Below, one piece after another: positions 27,590-37,170 of a DNA stretch of 64,000 bases. Position 1 is the stretch's first letter. Each line of letters opens with the position of its first letter. The stretch is taken from positions 1-64,000 of the forward strand of contig JACQDX010000063.1 of the NCBI GenBank assembly GCA_016200895.1, given 5' to 3'. The translations under genes were made by a program, and so were the position numbers. Under the pieces are notes generated by a model. The model had not been told where the DNA came from and searched no databases. It worked only from the letters and a program-made list of their open reading frames with translations. Source of the DNA: Burkholderiales bacterium (lineage in GTDB: Bacteria; Pseudomonadota; Gammaproteobacteria; Burkholderiales; Burkholderiaceae_D).

Positions 27590-28588
27590 TCAAGACACCC
27601 AGCGCAGATAGTCTTGCCACTGCGGGTCAAATTCGCTGCTGATATCAAATTCCAGCGGGGCAAAACTTTGTGCCAGTTTATGTGCCTTGGCCAGGGCAGT
27701 TTCTATATCGCTGACATGCCAGTTCATGCTGCGCACATTGCCATGCAGGGTGATCTGGCTGGTGATGCCTTCCTGGGTTTGCATGAGCAGGGTTTCCAGT
27801 TGGTCTTCAAACTCGCGTGCGGCTTCCAGGTCATCTTTATGATCCAGTACCACATCGACTTGTACACGCCACAGCATGTCTGCCCGGCCTACCAGAGCCA
27901 TGGCAGATTCATTGCGTTGTACCAGTAACTTGTCGTCGGGGTCGGTATTGCTGACCAGCTCAAAGCCTGTCCATTCATTTTCACCGGTGGGGAACAGGGC
28001 AGTATGCTTGAGCTCATCGCGCCAGAAGTTATCCAGCACTGGCGGAAAGGCAGCCAGGCTGACAGTGGTCTGTTCAGGCGCATCGTCCATGAATTCTACC
28101 GGGCCTATCTTGATGGCAAAATCATATTCGCCTATGGCATGGTCAAGCAGGATGAAGGACATATGCCTGGCATGGTCCAGCATGTCTTGCGGTATCGGTT
28201 TGGCAAACCATAATTGCAAACCCACTCTGCCCGCATCAGCATAATGACCAACCAGGACATCAGCCGGGCTGAGGCTGAAATTATCCATGGACATGCCAAA
28301 ATCGCCCATTTCTGTGCGTGCCCGGAAAGCAATCACATGTTGAAACATGGCCAGTTTGGGTGCTGATTGCGTAAGCGTCATGACATCCTGAAAATGCTCG
28401 GTAGCGCCGTGGGCCGTAATGATCAGGTCATAGATGCCACCGTCCAGCTTGCCTTGCAATTCTGCGGCCAGGTTGGGGAAGTGGGGTTGCAGTAATGCAT
28501 TAATGGCTTCCATCGCATCGCGGGCTTCCATTTGCTGCAATTGTGGCTGGGCGTTTGCCAGTGCTTGCCAAAAGATATCTGTGCTCAT
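27590..28588 (-). CDS. DUF695-domain protein, 332 aa
   Basis: The first half (MSTDIFWQALANAQPQLQQM to about residue 150) is uncharacterised. The C-terminal part, from ESAMALVGRADMLWRVQVDVVLD, fits DUF695, found with regulators of unknown mechanism. It has no signal peptide and is acidic. It lies 56 nt upstream of kdsA in the same direction and may be co-transcribed, but no functional link is apparent. Confidence 0.65.
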   Translation of the reverse strand: MSTDIFWQALANAQPQLQQMEARDAMEAINALLQPHFPNLAAELQGKLDGGIYDLIITAHGATEHFQDVMTLTQSAPKLAMFQHVIAFRARTEMGDFGMSMDNFSLSPADVLVGHYADAGRVGLQLWFAKPIPQDMLDHARHMSFILLDHAIGEYDFAIKIGPVEFMDDAPEQTTVSLAAFPPVLDNFWRDELKHTALFPTGENEWTGFELVSNTDPDDKLLVQRNESAMALVGRADMLWRVQVDVVLDHKDDLEAAREFEDQLETLLMQTQEGITSQITLHGNVRSMNWHVSDIETALAKAHKLAQSFAPLEFDISSEFDPQWQDYLRWVS

Positions 28589-28982
28589 CTATTTCATTTC
28601 CAGATGGATGGGTGGTTCAACATGCGCTTGCATGTTGTTTAAGAGGCATAGGATATCATTTTATGGGGGTGGTTTTGCAGAACTGCAAAGTAGCTTATTC
28701 AGTTTTACTAACTTTTCAAACAACATGGTTAGCGACGAACACCACCAGGCTCCTGCCTGCTCAGGAGCGACGATTTTAGTGTCATGCTGTATTAAACTAT
28801 CCGGTCTGCCGCGTCACAAAACTTATATTAAAGACAAACAATTACAAAATTTATTGGGATTGCATCCCTTGTTAAATACAAAAAATACTTCCCCTGCTCC
28901 GTATTAGCCCCAAGCAAGACATACACCCCTGCTCACCGTTTTCAGGTATATTCCCACCTCTTCGCCCACACTCCCAAGCTTG
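28589..28982. other. Intergenic spacer without a supported gene
   Basis: This 394-bp divergent spacer holds an 8-bp hairpin at 28618-28637 (CAACATGC, loop GCTT) and a weaker CTCCTG/CAGGAG pair near 28750. Overlapping short frames here lack ribosome-binding sites and recognisable protein. Promoters for the DUF695 gene and the DMT transporter should lie here, but none was clear enough to call. Confidence 0.5.
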
Positions 28983-29897
28983 ATGTCCGCTCAACGTAAA
29001 AATCTTGATGGTTTTGCCATTTCCCTGATGCTGGTACTCTGCCTGTGCTGGGGTTTGCAGCAGGTGGCGGTTAAGTTGGCGGCACCGGTGATTGGTGCCA
29101 GCATGCAACTGGGCTTGCGTTCTGGTTTGGCGGCAGTGCTGGTGTTGTTGCTGATACTTATCAAAAAGATTCCATTTTCCCTGCGTGACAAGCATGTTGT
29201 GCCGGGCATTGCAGCGGGCGTCTTGTTTGCCATAGAATTTTTATGCATATCGCTGGGCTTGAAATACACAACTGCTTCGCATATGTCGGTGTTTTTATAT
29301 ACAGCACCTATTTTTACCGTACTGGGCCTGCACTGGCTGATCCCGGCTGAGCGTTTGCAGTCAACACAATGGCTGGGTATCCTGTCGGCCTTTGCGGGCG
29401 TTGCAATCGCCTTCTCTGGTGCTTTATTTGACACATCAGGTAGCAGCCAGCGTGATGTGGCTGATATGCTGATAGGTGACAGTTTTGGGGTAGCCGCAGC
29501 CATACTATGGGCGGCAACCACGATTACCATACGCAAATCCAGTCTGTCTGAAGCGGAACCGACGACGACCCTGTTTTACCAGTTGGCGGTGGCAGCGGTG
29601 ATCTTGCTGGCTTTTGTGTTCTTGCGCGGCGAGAGCCTGCCCACGCAATGGGATATGACCAGCATCGTCAGCCTGATTTTCCAGACAGTGGTGATTGCTT
29701 TTGCCAGTTACCTGACCTGGTTCTGGTTGATGCGGCGTTATCTGGCATCACGTCTTTCCGTATTTTCTTTCCTGACACCCTTGTTCGGCGTGGCCGCTGG
29801 TGTCATCCTTATGCACGATCCCATTAGCCCGCGCTTTGCGCTGGGTGCAGTACTGGTGTGTGGTGGTATTGTATTGGTGAATTTCCGTCGGACATAA
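28983..29897 (+). CDS. DMT-superfamily (EamA) transporter
   Basis: The 304-residue protein has ten hydrophobic segments arranged as two EamA repeats. The first starts ISLMLVLCLCWGLQQVAVKLA, the second near SFGVAAAILWAATTITIRKS. The ending ALGAVLVCGGIVLVNFRRT is typical. Substrates of this family (amino acids, nucleosides, drugs) cannot be predicted. I use ATG 28983; TTG 28980 directly before it is also in frame. It ends 3 nt before waaA, suggesting one transcript. Confidence 0.9.
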   Translation: MSAQRKNLDGFAISLMLVLCLCWGLQQVAVKLAAPVIGASMQLGLRSGLAAVLVLLLILIKKIPFSLRDKHVVPGIAAGVLFAIEFLCISLGLKYTTASHMSVFLYTAPIFTVLGLHWLIPAERLQSTQWLGILSAFAGVAIAFSGALFDTSGSSQRDVADMLIGDSFGVAAAILWAATTITIRKSSLSEAEPTTTLFYQLAVAAVILLAFVFLRGESLPTQWDMTSIVSLIFQTVVIAFASYLTWFWLMRRYLASRLSVFSFLTPLFGVAAGVILMHDPISPRFALGAVLVCGGIVLVNFRRT

Positions 29898-29900
29898 AGC

Positions 29901-31187
29901 ATGCGTCTTCTTTACTCCCTGGTGTGGGGCCTGTCCCTGCCATTTGCCCTGTTTCGCCTCTGGTGGCGTGGCCGCCTTGAGCCTGGTTATCGCCAGCATA
30001 TAGGTGAGCGTCTGGGGTTTTATCCAGCGAATACCACTCTTGCCAGCATGCCGACGATCTGGGTGCATGCGGTCTCGGCAGGAGAAACCCGTGCGGCTGA
30101 GCCACTGATACGTGCCCTGCTGACACGTTGCCCTGAACACCGTATCTTGCTGACGCACATGACCGCCACAGGACGTGAAACGGGCGACAAGTTATTTGCC
30201 GATGTAGGACCGCGTCTGCAACAGGCGTTTTTACCATATGACATCAACTGGATGATAGTGCGCTTCTTGCGTCATTTTTCTCCACAATTGTGCATCCTGA
30301 TAGAGACAGAAGTCTGGCCCAACCTGATTGCCCAGTGTGCAGCAAAGGCCATACCAGTGACGCTGGTGAATGCCCGTTTGTCAGAAAAGTCTTTACGCAA
30401 GGCGCAGCGTCTGGCTTCGCTGATATTGCCTGCCGCACGCGCCATCAGCAGTGTGGCTGCGCAGTCGAATCCCGATGCCTTGCGTCTGCATGAACTGGGT
30501 ATAGAACAGCCTGGTGTGACCGGCAATATGAAGTTTGATGTAACGCCACCGCCCTTGATGGCAGAACGTGGTGCCGCCCTGCGCCGCAGTTTTGGCGAGC
30601 GCCAGGTGATTTTGTGCGCCAGCACCCGCGATGGTGAAGAAGAATTGATACTCCAAGCCTTTGTCGAACAAGTACCTTTGTTGCAAACCAATCCGCTGCT
30701 GATTATCACGCCACGCCACCCGCAACGCTTTGATCATGTTGCCAGCCTGCTGGAATCGCATGGCATTAAATACCTGCGTCGCTCCAGCCTGAACCATGAA
30801 GAAATCGCCCAAATAAGCGAAGACATACGAGTCGTGCTGGGCGACAGCATGGGTGAGATGTATATGTACTATGCAGCCTGCGATATCGCCTTTGTGGGCG
30901 GTAGCCTGGTGCCACTGGGCGGCCATAACCTGATCGAAGCCTGTGCCATGGGCAAGCCTGTGCTGACGGGCACGCATACCTTCAATTTTTCTGAAATCAC
31001 TGACCAGGCTATTGCCAGCGGCGCGGCTTTCCGTGTTGATGGTGCGCTCAGCCTGTTCCGCCAGGCCCACGCCTTGCTGACAGATAAAAAGCAATGCCAG
31101 CGCATGGGCGTAGCGGCCCATGCCTTCTTCTTGCAGCATCAGGGTGCGACTGCGCGCACCATGCAGATGCTGGAGAAATATCTATAA
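29901..31187 (+). CDS. waaA: Kdo transferase WaaA (KdtA)
   Basis: The 428-residue GT30 enzyme has an N-terminal membrane anchor (residues 4-22), then WVHAVSAGETRAAEPLIRALL with the catalytic glutamate region, LTHMTATGRETG, IETEVWPNLI, CASTRDGEEELIL, ITPRHPQRF, and the donor-site VLGDSMGEMYMYYAACDIAFVGGSLVPLGGHNLIEACAMG. It attaches Kdo to lipid IVA. Its last 6 nt overlap the end of the convergent kinase gene. Confidence 0.96.
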   Translation: MRLLYSLVWGLSLPFALFRLWWRGRLEPGYRQHIGERLGFYPANTTLASMPTIWVHAVSAGETRAAEPLIRALLTRCPEHRILLTHMTATGRETGDKLFADVGPRLQQAFLPYDINWMIVRFLRHFSPQLCILIETEVWPNLIAQCAAKAIPVTLVNARLSEKSLRKAQRLASLILPAARAISSVAAQSNPDALRLHELGIEQPGVTGNMKFDVTPPPLMAERGAALRRSFGERQVILCASTRDGEEELILQAFVEQVPLLQTNPLLIITPRHPQRFDHVASLLESHGIKYLRRSSLNHEEIAQISEDIRVVLGDSMGEMYMYYAACDIAFVGGSLVPLGGHNLIEACAMGKPVLTGTHTFNFSEITDQAIASGAAFRVDGALSLFRQAHALLTDKKQCQRMGVAAHAFFLQHQGATARTMQMLEKYL

Positions 31188-34100
31188 GGCTGTGCTATCA
31201 GCCGGGCAGACACTGTCGAGTATCTGCAAGGCGATTTCAAAGTCAAACACTTGTAGCGATTGCACAAACTCTTCAGCCTGCGCCCCCAGCACCTGGCGCA
31301 TGCTGAGATTATGGGTATTGAAATAATCCAGCGCCTCGCTGTCCGACTCTTCCAGATACTGGCGTAGTGTGACAAATAGCTGGGCTGTTTCTGACGCATC
31401 AGCAGCTTTGGCTGCCAGTTCAAGTTGAAGTGCTTCCTTGGCCGTTTCTTTGGCCGCCTGTTCTTTCAAAGCCTGCTTCAATGCATTGATCAGCTCTGCA
31501 CTGGCTGCAGTAAATTTTTCTATCAGTGCCTCGTTCTCTTCCGACTTTTCAATTGCCAGTTCCAGCTCGGTTGATACCGCTGCCAATGTGGTCGCGCCGA
31601 TATTGCCAGCGGCACCGCGCATGGTGTGGGCTTCGCGCTCGGCAGTACCACGGTCACCTTTCTCCAGTGCCAGCCTGATCTTGTCTGGCGTGGATGCGGC
31701 GCTGTCGACAAAGATTTGCAGCAGACGCAGGTACAGGTCGAGATTTTGCCCGCAACGATGTAGGGCTGGCGCGACATCCACACCAGCAATAGTCAGATCG
31801 TGGACTGCAACCTCTGGCTTCGCTGGTTCAGCTTTGATTGACGCTGCGGCAGGCGTAACTGAAGTAGGTGGCTGTGCGCTTGTGCTGGCTGGCAGGTCCG
31901 TCTGATAACCGGGCATGCGACGACCACACCAGCGGCTCAGGGTTTCAAAGAAACTGTCCGGGTCTATCGGTTTGGCGATATGGTCATTCATGCCGGTATC
32001 CAGACAGCGTTGCCTTTCTTCATTCATGGCATGGGCAGTCATGGCGATGATGGGCAAGTCTAGCCATTCGGGGTAAGAACGAATGACTGTAGTGGCCGCA
32101 TAGCCATCCATCTCGGGCATTTGCAAATCCATGAGCACGATGTCATAAGGATTGCCGCGGTTCAGCTTGTCGATGGCGATGCGGCCATTGTCAGCCACTT
32201 CAACGATGATGCCGGCCTCAGTCATCAGCTCTGCGGCGATTTGCTGGTTGATGTGATTGTCTTCTACTAGTAAAACACGCAAGCCTTCAAAGCGGCAGTC
32301 GTTGTGCGTCTCGGCTGCGGTATTGACCGGTGCTTCACGCGATGAAGCGCTAATGCGCAGCAATATCTCCAGCAAGCCCGCCATGCCTGTGGGCTTGGAC
32401 AGATAAGCAAGCGGTGCATAGGTCCTGGCCTGCATGGTGGTTTCATCAAAGCTCATGGTGGTCAGCATGATGACTTGCGGTGTCTCCTTGCCCATGCTGG
32501 CGGCAATGGCATTCATGGTGGCGGCACCATCCATGTCTGGCATGTGGGCATCAAGCAAGAGCAGATCATACGGATGACCAAGTACCCTGGCTTCGCTCAG
32601 CATATGCAGCGCCAGTTTGCCGCTGTTGGCAGCATTCACGGTCAGGCCCAATTGCTGCCCCAGTTTTTGCAAATGCAAGCGCGCCACGTCATGGTCATCC
32701 ACCACCAGCAATTTCAAGTTTTGTACTTGCGCAGGCAAGATGATTTGCGGTGCCGGGCTGGCAAAAGCGAACCAGCAAGTGAAATGAAAATGACTGCCTT
32801 TACCTACCTGGCTTTCGACCCAGATAGTGCCACCCATGAGTTCAACCAGATGCCGCGATATCGTCAGGCCAAGACCCGTACCGCCATATTTGCGCGTGGT
32901 GGAACTATCCGCCTGCGTAAAGGCCTGGAACAGGTTTTCTTGCTGTTCTTCTGTCATGCCGACACCGGTATCCTGCACACTGAATTGCAATTGCACCTTG
33001 TCGACTTCTGCCTGCACCTGTTTGACCAGGATGATGACCGAGCCCCGGTCGGTAAACTTGATGGCGTTATTGACCAGGTTGGTAATGATCTGTCCCAGAC
33101 GCAAAGGGTCACCGCGCATGCTGTGGGGGACATGGGTGTCGATATCAAATACCAGTTCTATATCTTTTTCTGCGACATTATGGCTGACGATGGTGGCCAC
33201 ATCGTCGATGACATCGGCCAGTACAAATTCGGCAGATTCTATATCCAGCTTGCCCGCTTCTATCTTGGAAAAATCCAGGATGTCATTCACTACACCCAGC
33301 AAAGAAGTTCCGGCGCTATGGATTTTATCGATGTAGTCGCGTTGCTTCAAAGTCAGGCGGGTTTTCTTGGCCAAGTGTGAGAGACCAATAATGGCATTCA
33401 TAGGCGTGCGGATTTCATGGCTCATATTCGCCAGGAAATAGGACTTGGCAACAGTCGCCTGCTCTGCCTGTTCCTTGGCTTCACGCAGCTCATCTTTTTG
33501 CAGATAGGATTCAGTTTCATCGATCCAGAAACCATTCCATATCCAGTCGCCATTGACACGCTTGGGTGCCACGGTTTGCGAACGCAACCAGCGTACCTTG
33601 CCATCGACCAGGACGCGCTGGTGGAAATTGCTGGAGGTACGGTTATCGACAGCCCGGTTCAGGCTGGTCTCGGCAATTTCCCTGTCTTCAGGCAGCGTGG
33701 TGCGCCAGCGGGCGTCTTTGTCAGCCAGCAAGTCTGCTGCTGGCACACCCATGACGTTTTTGACATTCTCGCTGACGTAGGCGTATTCCCTTTGGCCGTC
33801 CGGTCTTTCACGATACTGGTAGACCGACAGCGGCAAGACATCGGTGAGGTCAGTCAGGCGTTTGCGCTCACGGTCAGCCTCGGCCGTTCTTTGCCTGACC
33901 AGCTCTTCCAGCAGAATTTGCTGGTCGGAGAAGCGGCTGACACGCCAGCGATACACCAGATAAATAAGTCCCAGCAAGATCAGGCTGGCGATAATCCTGA
34001 ACCACCATTCCATCCAGAATGGTGGAGTGATAGTGATGAGCAGGCTGGCACCTTGATCATTCCATTCACCATCCTTGGTGGCGGCGCGGGTCCTGAACAC

Positions 34101-36485
34101 ATATTCGCCTGCGCCCAGATTGGTATAGTTGGCGGCGCGGTGTGCTCCATCTATCTGCACCCAGTCTTCATCAAAGCCATCCAGCTTATAGGCGTAGCGG
34201 TAATGCAGGGGATCAGAATAATTCAGTGCCGCAAATTCTATCGATACGACGCTGTGTTTGTAAGACAGGGTAATGGACTTGGCATCGGAAATATTGCCAT
34301 CCATTTTCACGCCTGCGGGTAACTTGCCACCGCGCACAGACTGGTTGAAAATCTGGAAATCAGTAATCGTCGTGACCGGCTTGGCATTATTATCGCGTAT
34401 GGCTTTGGGATAAAACCAGGCCATGCCCTGAAAGCCACCAAAGTACAAGGCACCATCAGCGTCGCGATGGCTGGCACCGACAGTGTAAGTGCCGTCAATC
34501 AAGCCATCATCAGCAGTATATTTCTTCAGCGTTTTTCGGTCTGGACCCAGCTTGTACAAGCCGCCATCTGTGCTGATCCACAGATTGCCTGCTTCATCTT
34601 CAGCAAAACCAGCGGTCGCATCATTGCCCAGCGCACCACCATAGCGGATGAAACTGATCTTGCCATCAGCGCCTTGCACCATTTGATTCAGGCCACTGGC
34701 CGTGCCCACCCAGATCACACCCGATTTATCTTCATACACAGCATACACACGGCTATGACTAAGACTATCGGTATTATCCGGTTCATGCCGGTAATGTTCG
34801 AATCGACCAGTACTGCGGTCCAGCTTGTCCAGTCCACCAAAACTGCCTACCCAAAACTGGTCGCGATGGTCAAACAGGATGGAGACTACCCGGCCATGGC
34901 TAAGGCTGTCGCTATCTTTTGGGTTATGCATATAGCGTTTGAACTTGCTACCCTGCATGAGATTCAAACCGTCATCGCTGGCCACCCACAAATTACCTGC
35001 CTTGTCATAGGCCAGCGAATGCACGATATTGGAACTGATGCTGTCAGGCTGCTTGGGATCATTCTGGAAATGCTGGGCGCGTTCAGTCGCCGTATCAAAC
35101 AAATTCAAACCATCTTGCGTACCTACCCAAAGCTTGCCTTCCGGTGCCAGTTTCAAGGCCCTGATCTTGCTATTGCTCAGGCTGCCTGGCTGCGTGCCCT
35201 GATGCTGGTGCTGGTGCTGATAAGCACGTATCTGACCGCTGGCCTTGTCGAGACGGTTCAAACCTTCGCCCGTACCTATCCACACCACACCATCCTTGCT
35301 GGTAATGGCTGACACGGTATTATTGCTCAGGGTCCTGGCCTCGCCAGGCAAATGCAGCAAGCGTTCAAAGCCACCACTGGACAGATTGGTGCGGCTGGCC
35401 CCACCCAACCAGGTTCCGACCCATAAAGTACCGGTACGGTCTTGTAATAAACGAGTGACACGGTTGTCCGCCAGGCTATGCCTGTCGCTGGCATGATGGC
35501 GGTATGAAGTGAACTTGTTGTCAGCAGCACTCCAGCGCTTGAGGCCATCATCTGTCCCTATCCAGATGACACCATCGCTGTCTTCCAGCAGAGAGGAAAC
35601 AGGGCCGGGGTCCAGCCCTTGAGCCAGACCAAGGCGATGTTTTCTCGTACGCTCTTTAGACCAGATTTCCAGACCGGCAGCAGTGGCTATCCATAGATTG
35701 CCCTGCTTGTCGTTGAGTATGCTTTGTACGTTATTGTGGCGCGGGTCTGGCTTGCCGTCGCTGTCAAGACGGAAATTTTCAAAAGCAGTCTTGCCCCGGT
35801 ACATGACGCTCAAACCCGCATTGGTGCCCGCCCATAAGTTGCCGTCTTTATCCAGACTCAGTGCACTGACCTGATCACTGGCGATACTGGTGGCATCCTT
35901 GTCATCGTGACGCAAAATCTGAAAACGCGCTGTGTCAGGGTCAAAATGCGCCAGACCATCGCCCGTCGCCAGCCACAAACCAGAACTGCTGTCACTGATG
36001 ATGGCCTGTATCTGGTTACCACCAGAGCTGCGGATATCTGCCAGGTTACGCTTATACCTGACCATGGTTTCGGTCGCCATGTCATATCTATGCAGGCCAC
36101 CATTGCGCGTACCCACCCAGATCCTGCCCTTATCATCCTGATGCAGAGCCCAGACCCAGTTATCTGTCAAGCTGTCCGGACGGTTGGGGTCATGGCGAAA
36201 AAATACCACCTTGGAACCATCATACCTGTGCAGGCCACCCTGGGTGCCAAACCACATATAGCCCTGGCGGTCTTGCAGCATGGATTGCACGGATTCATGC
36301 TGGAAACCCTGGTCACGCCCGACCTGTTCAAAGCGCAGGCTTTGTACACTGGCCGCCATAACAGGCTGGCAAAATAGCACTGAAGTCAGCAAGGAAGTGA
36401 GCAAGAGCGCCAGACACAGTAAGTTGGCGCAGACGAACAGAAACTGAGGATAGAGATATCGCTTAGCCAAACCGTCCTGCCTCAT
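31182..36485 (-). CDS. Giant hybrid sensor kinase: propeller, Y_Y_Y, PAS, HisKA, HATPase, REC, REC, HPt
   Basis: The 1767-residue protein has an N-terminal signal/anchor (residues 14-44) and roughly 14 periplasmic propeller blades (about 55-695), each with a GxLWVGT-like motif. A Y_Y_Y domain (740-822), a membrane helix (826-846) and a PAS domain (875-990) follow. The HisKA phospho-histidine is H1023 (MSHEIRTP) and the ATPase has NLVNNAIKF and GGTGLGLTIS. Receiver 1 accepts at D1312, receiver 2 at D1453 (LMDLQMPEMDG). The HPt histidine is H1620 (AHTMRGAAGNIG), followed by a coiled coil and an 80-residue unknown tail. In Bacteroidetes this architecture senses oligosaccharides. The partner regulator is not adjacent, and the signal here is unknown. 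Confidence 0.93.
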   Translation of the reverse strand: MRQDGLAKRYLYPQFLFVCANLLCLALLLTSLLTSVLFCQPVMAASVQSLRFEQVGRDQGFQHESVQSMLQDRQGYMWFGTQGGLHRYDGSKVVFFRHDPNRPDSLTDNWVWALHQDDKGRIWVGTRNGGLHRYDMATETMVRYKRNLADIRSSGGNQIQAIISDSSSGLWLATGDGLAHFDPDTARFQILRHDDKDATSIASDQVSALSLDKDGNLWAGTNAGLSVMYRGKTAFENFRLDSDGKPDPRHNNVQSILNDKQGNLWIATAAGLEIWSKERTRKHRLGLAQGLDPGPVSSLLEDSDGVIWIGTDDGLKRWSAADNKFTSYRHHASDRHSLADNRVTRLLQDRTGTLWVGTWLGGASRTNLSSGGFERLLHLPGEARTLSNNTVSAITSKDGVVWIGTGEGLNRLDKASGQIRAYQHQHQHQGTQPGSLSNSKIRALKLAPEGKLWVGTQDGLNLFDTATERAQHFQNDPKQPDSISSNIVHSLAYDKAGNLWVASDDGLNLMQGSKFKRYMHNPKDSDSLSHGRVVSILFDHRDQFWVGSFGGLDKLDRSTGRFEHYRHEPDNTDSLSHSRVYAVYEDKSGVIWVGTASGLNQMVQGADGKISFIRYGGALGNDATAGFAEDEAGNLWISTDGGLYKLGPDRKTLKKYTADDGLIDGTYTVGASHRDADGALYFGGFQGMAWFYPKAIRDNNAKPVTTITDFQIFNQSVRGGKLPAGVKMDGNISDAKSITLSYKHSVVSIEFAALNYSDPLHYRYAYKLDGFDEDWVQIDGAHRAANYTNLGAGEYVFRTRAATKDGEWNDQGASLLITITPPFWMEWWFRIIASLILLGLIYLVYRWRVSRFSDQQILLEELVRQRTAEADRERKRLTDLTDVLPLSVYQYRERPDGQREYAYVSENVKNVMGVPAADLLADKDARWRTTLPEDREIAETSLNRAVDNRTSSNFHQRVLVDGKVRWLRSQTVAPKRVNGDWIWNGFWIDETESYLQKDELREAKEQAEQATVAKSYFLANMSHEIRTPMNAIIGLSHLAKKTRLTLKQRDYIDKIHSAGTSLLGVVNDILDFSKIEAGKLDIESAEFVLADVIDDVATIVSHNVAEKDIELVFDIDTHVPHSMRGDPLRLGQIITNLVNNAIKFTDRGSVIILVKQVQAEVDKVQLQFSVQDTGVGMTEEQQENLFQAFTQADSSTTRKYGGTGLGLTISRHLVELMGGTIWVESQVGKGSHFHFTCWFAFASPAPQIILPAQVQNLKLLVVDDHDVARLHLQKLGQQLGLTVNAANSGKLALHMLSEARVLGHPYDLLLLDAHMPDMDGAATMNAIAASMGKETPQVIMLTTMSFDETTMQARTYAPLAYLSKPTGMAGLLEILLRISASSREAPVNTAAETHNDCRFEGLRVLLVEDNHINQQIAAELMTEAGIIVEVADNGRIAIDKLNRGNPYDIVLMDLQMPEMDGYAATTVIRSYPEWLDLPIIAMTAHAMNEERQRCLDTGMNDHIAKPIDPDSFFETLSRWCGRRMPGYQTDLPASTSAQPPTSVTPAAASIKAEPAKPEVAVHDLTIAGVDVAPALHRCGQNLDLYLRLLQIFVDSAASTPDKIRLALEKGDRGTAEREAHTMRGAAGNIGATTLAAVSTELELAIEKSEENEALIEKFTAASAELINALKQALKEQAAKETAKEALQLELAAKAADASETAQLFVTLRQYLEESDSEALDYFNTHNLSMRQVLGAQAEEFVQSLQVFDFEIALQILDSVCPADSTAL

Positions 36486-36936
36486 TATGTGCCCTCTGAA
36501 TTTACCGGATTTTAGTGATTCAAGTATATGTTATTCAGTCATCAAGAAATCATCGATATCCCTGTCTTTCACTGAGTTTTTTACAGTTTGTCGGGAAATC
36601 GCGAAAAAGCGGTAATATTGGCAAGACTTACTGACATCAGACCAATATTGGAAACGATGAAGTAGCTATTTTTTTTGTAAAAACATATATCTGAATAGCA
36701 AGTCCATGATGAATTTTTTTATATATAAATATCTGACAATGTCATACAAACATGCTTGCCATAAAGATCAACTTCAGGCATTTCTATTTAAAAATCCCGC
36801 ATCACTGGTCCAGCTTCCATTAACCGGAAAAATCAGTTCTTTCCCTGTAAATTCCAGCTTGGTAATTTTGCTATGCCTTGCATTGAAGATTACCCTTATC
36901 TAGATTCAGCTCAAGAAAAAATGTGGCGGCGGGGTT
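36486..36936. other. AT-rich spacer upstream of the nrdJ promoter
   Basis: Nothing firm is seen in this stretch. It is AT-rich (several runs such as TTTTTTATATATAAA near 36716), and the short frames crossing it have no ribosome-binding site. The promoter of the minus-strand kinase gene must lie in its left part. Confidence 0.4.
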
Positions 36937-36942
36937 TATAAT
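36937..36942 (+). promoter_or_regulatory. Likely -10 box of nrdJ
   Basis: A perfect TATAAT lies at 36937-36942, preceded by GGCGGGGTT. The -35 region is poor (CAAGAA about 19 nt upstream), so the promoter may need an activator. The resulting leader would be about 220 nt. Confidence 0.45.
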
Positions 36943-36958
36943 GAAAACTACCAGACAT

Positions 36959-37031
36959 CAGGATGGTTGGCATTTCGATGCCTTAATTTCAATAAAGCAA
37001 TACTTATGTTGATAACGGCTACGCCATCCTG
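36959..37031 (+). ncRNA. Structured 5' leader of nrdJ (candidate)
   Basis: An outer stem pairs 36959-36966 (CAGGATGG) with 37024-37031 (CCATCCTG), perfect over 8 bp. Inside it a perfect 5-bp hairpin, GGCAT (36969-36973) with ATGCC (36978-36982), carries a UUCG tetraloop. No cobalamin-riboswitch B12 box was recognised, and no T-run follows, so this is neither a clear riboswitch of a known class nor a terminator. Confidence 0.35.
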
Positions 37032-37170
37032 CCTACCCAAATTTTACGAATTTTGCGAATTTTATGTAATAACACCTAAGCTGAAATTTGCTTGGTACCC
37101 GACCTGTTTTTATAAACAAGGCGAGCTTCGGATTCCTCTCTGCAACAAGTAACAAAGAAAACTTTCTCAC

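Noticed and set aside
32475-33380. 301-codon plus-strand frame inside the hybrid kinase
   Set aside because: Antisense shadow of the receiver and ATPase domains.
36706-37152. Two short plus-strand frames (65 and 61 codons) before nrdJ
   Set aside because: No ribosome-binding site, AT-rich low-information translation, and the second overlaps the structured leader.
36900-37170. Cobalamin riboswitch for nrdJ
   Set aside because: Considered because the enzyme uses B12, but the B12-box consensus and multi-arm core were not found.
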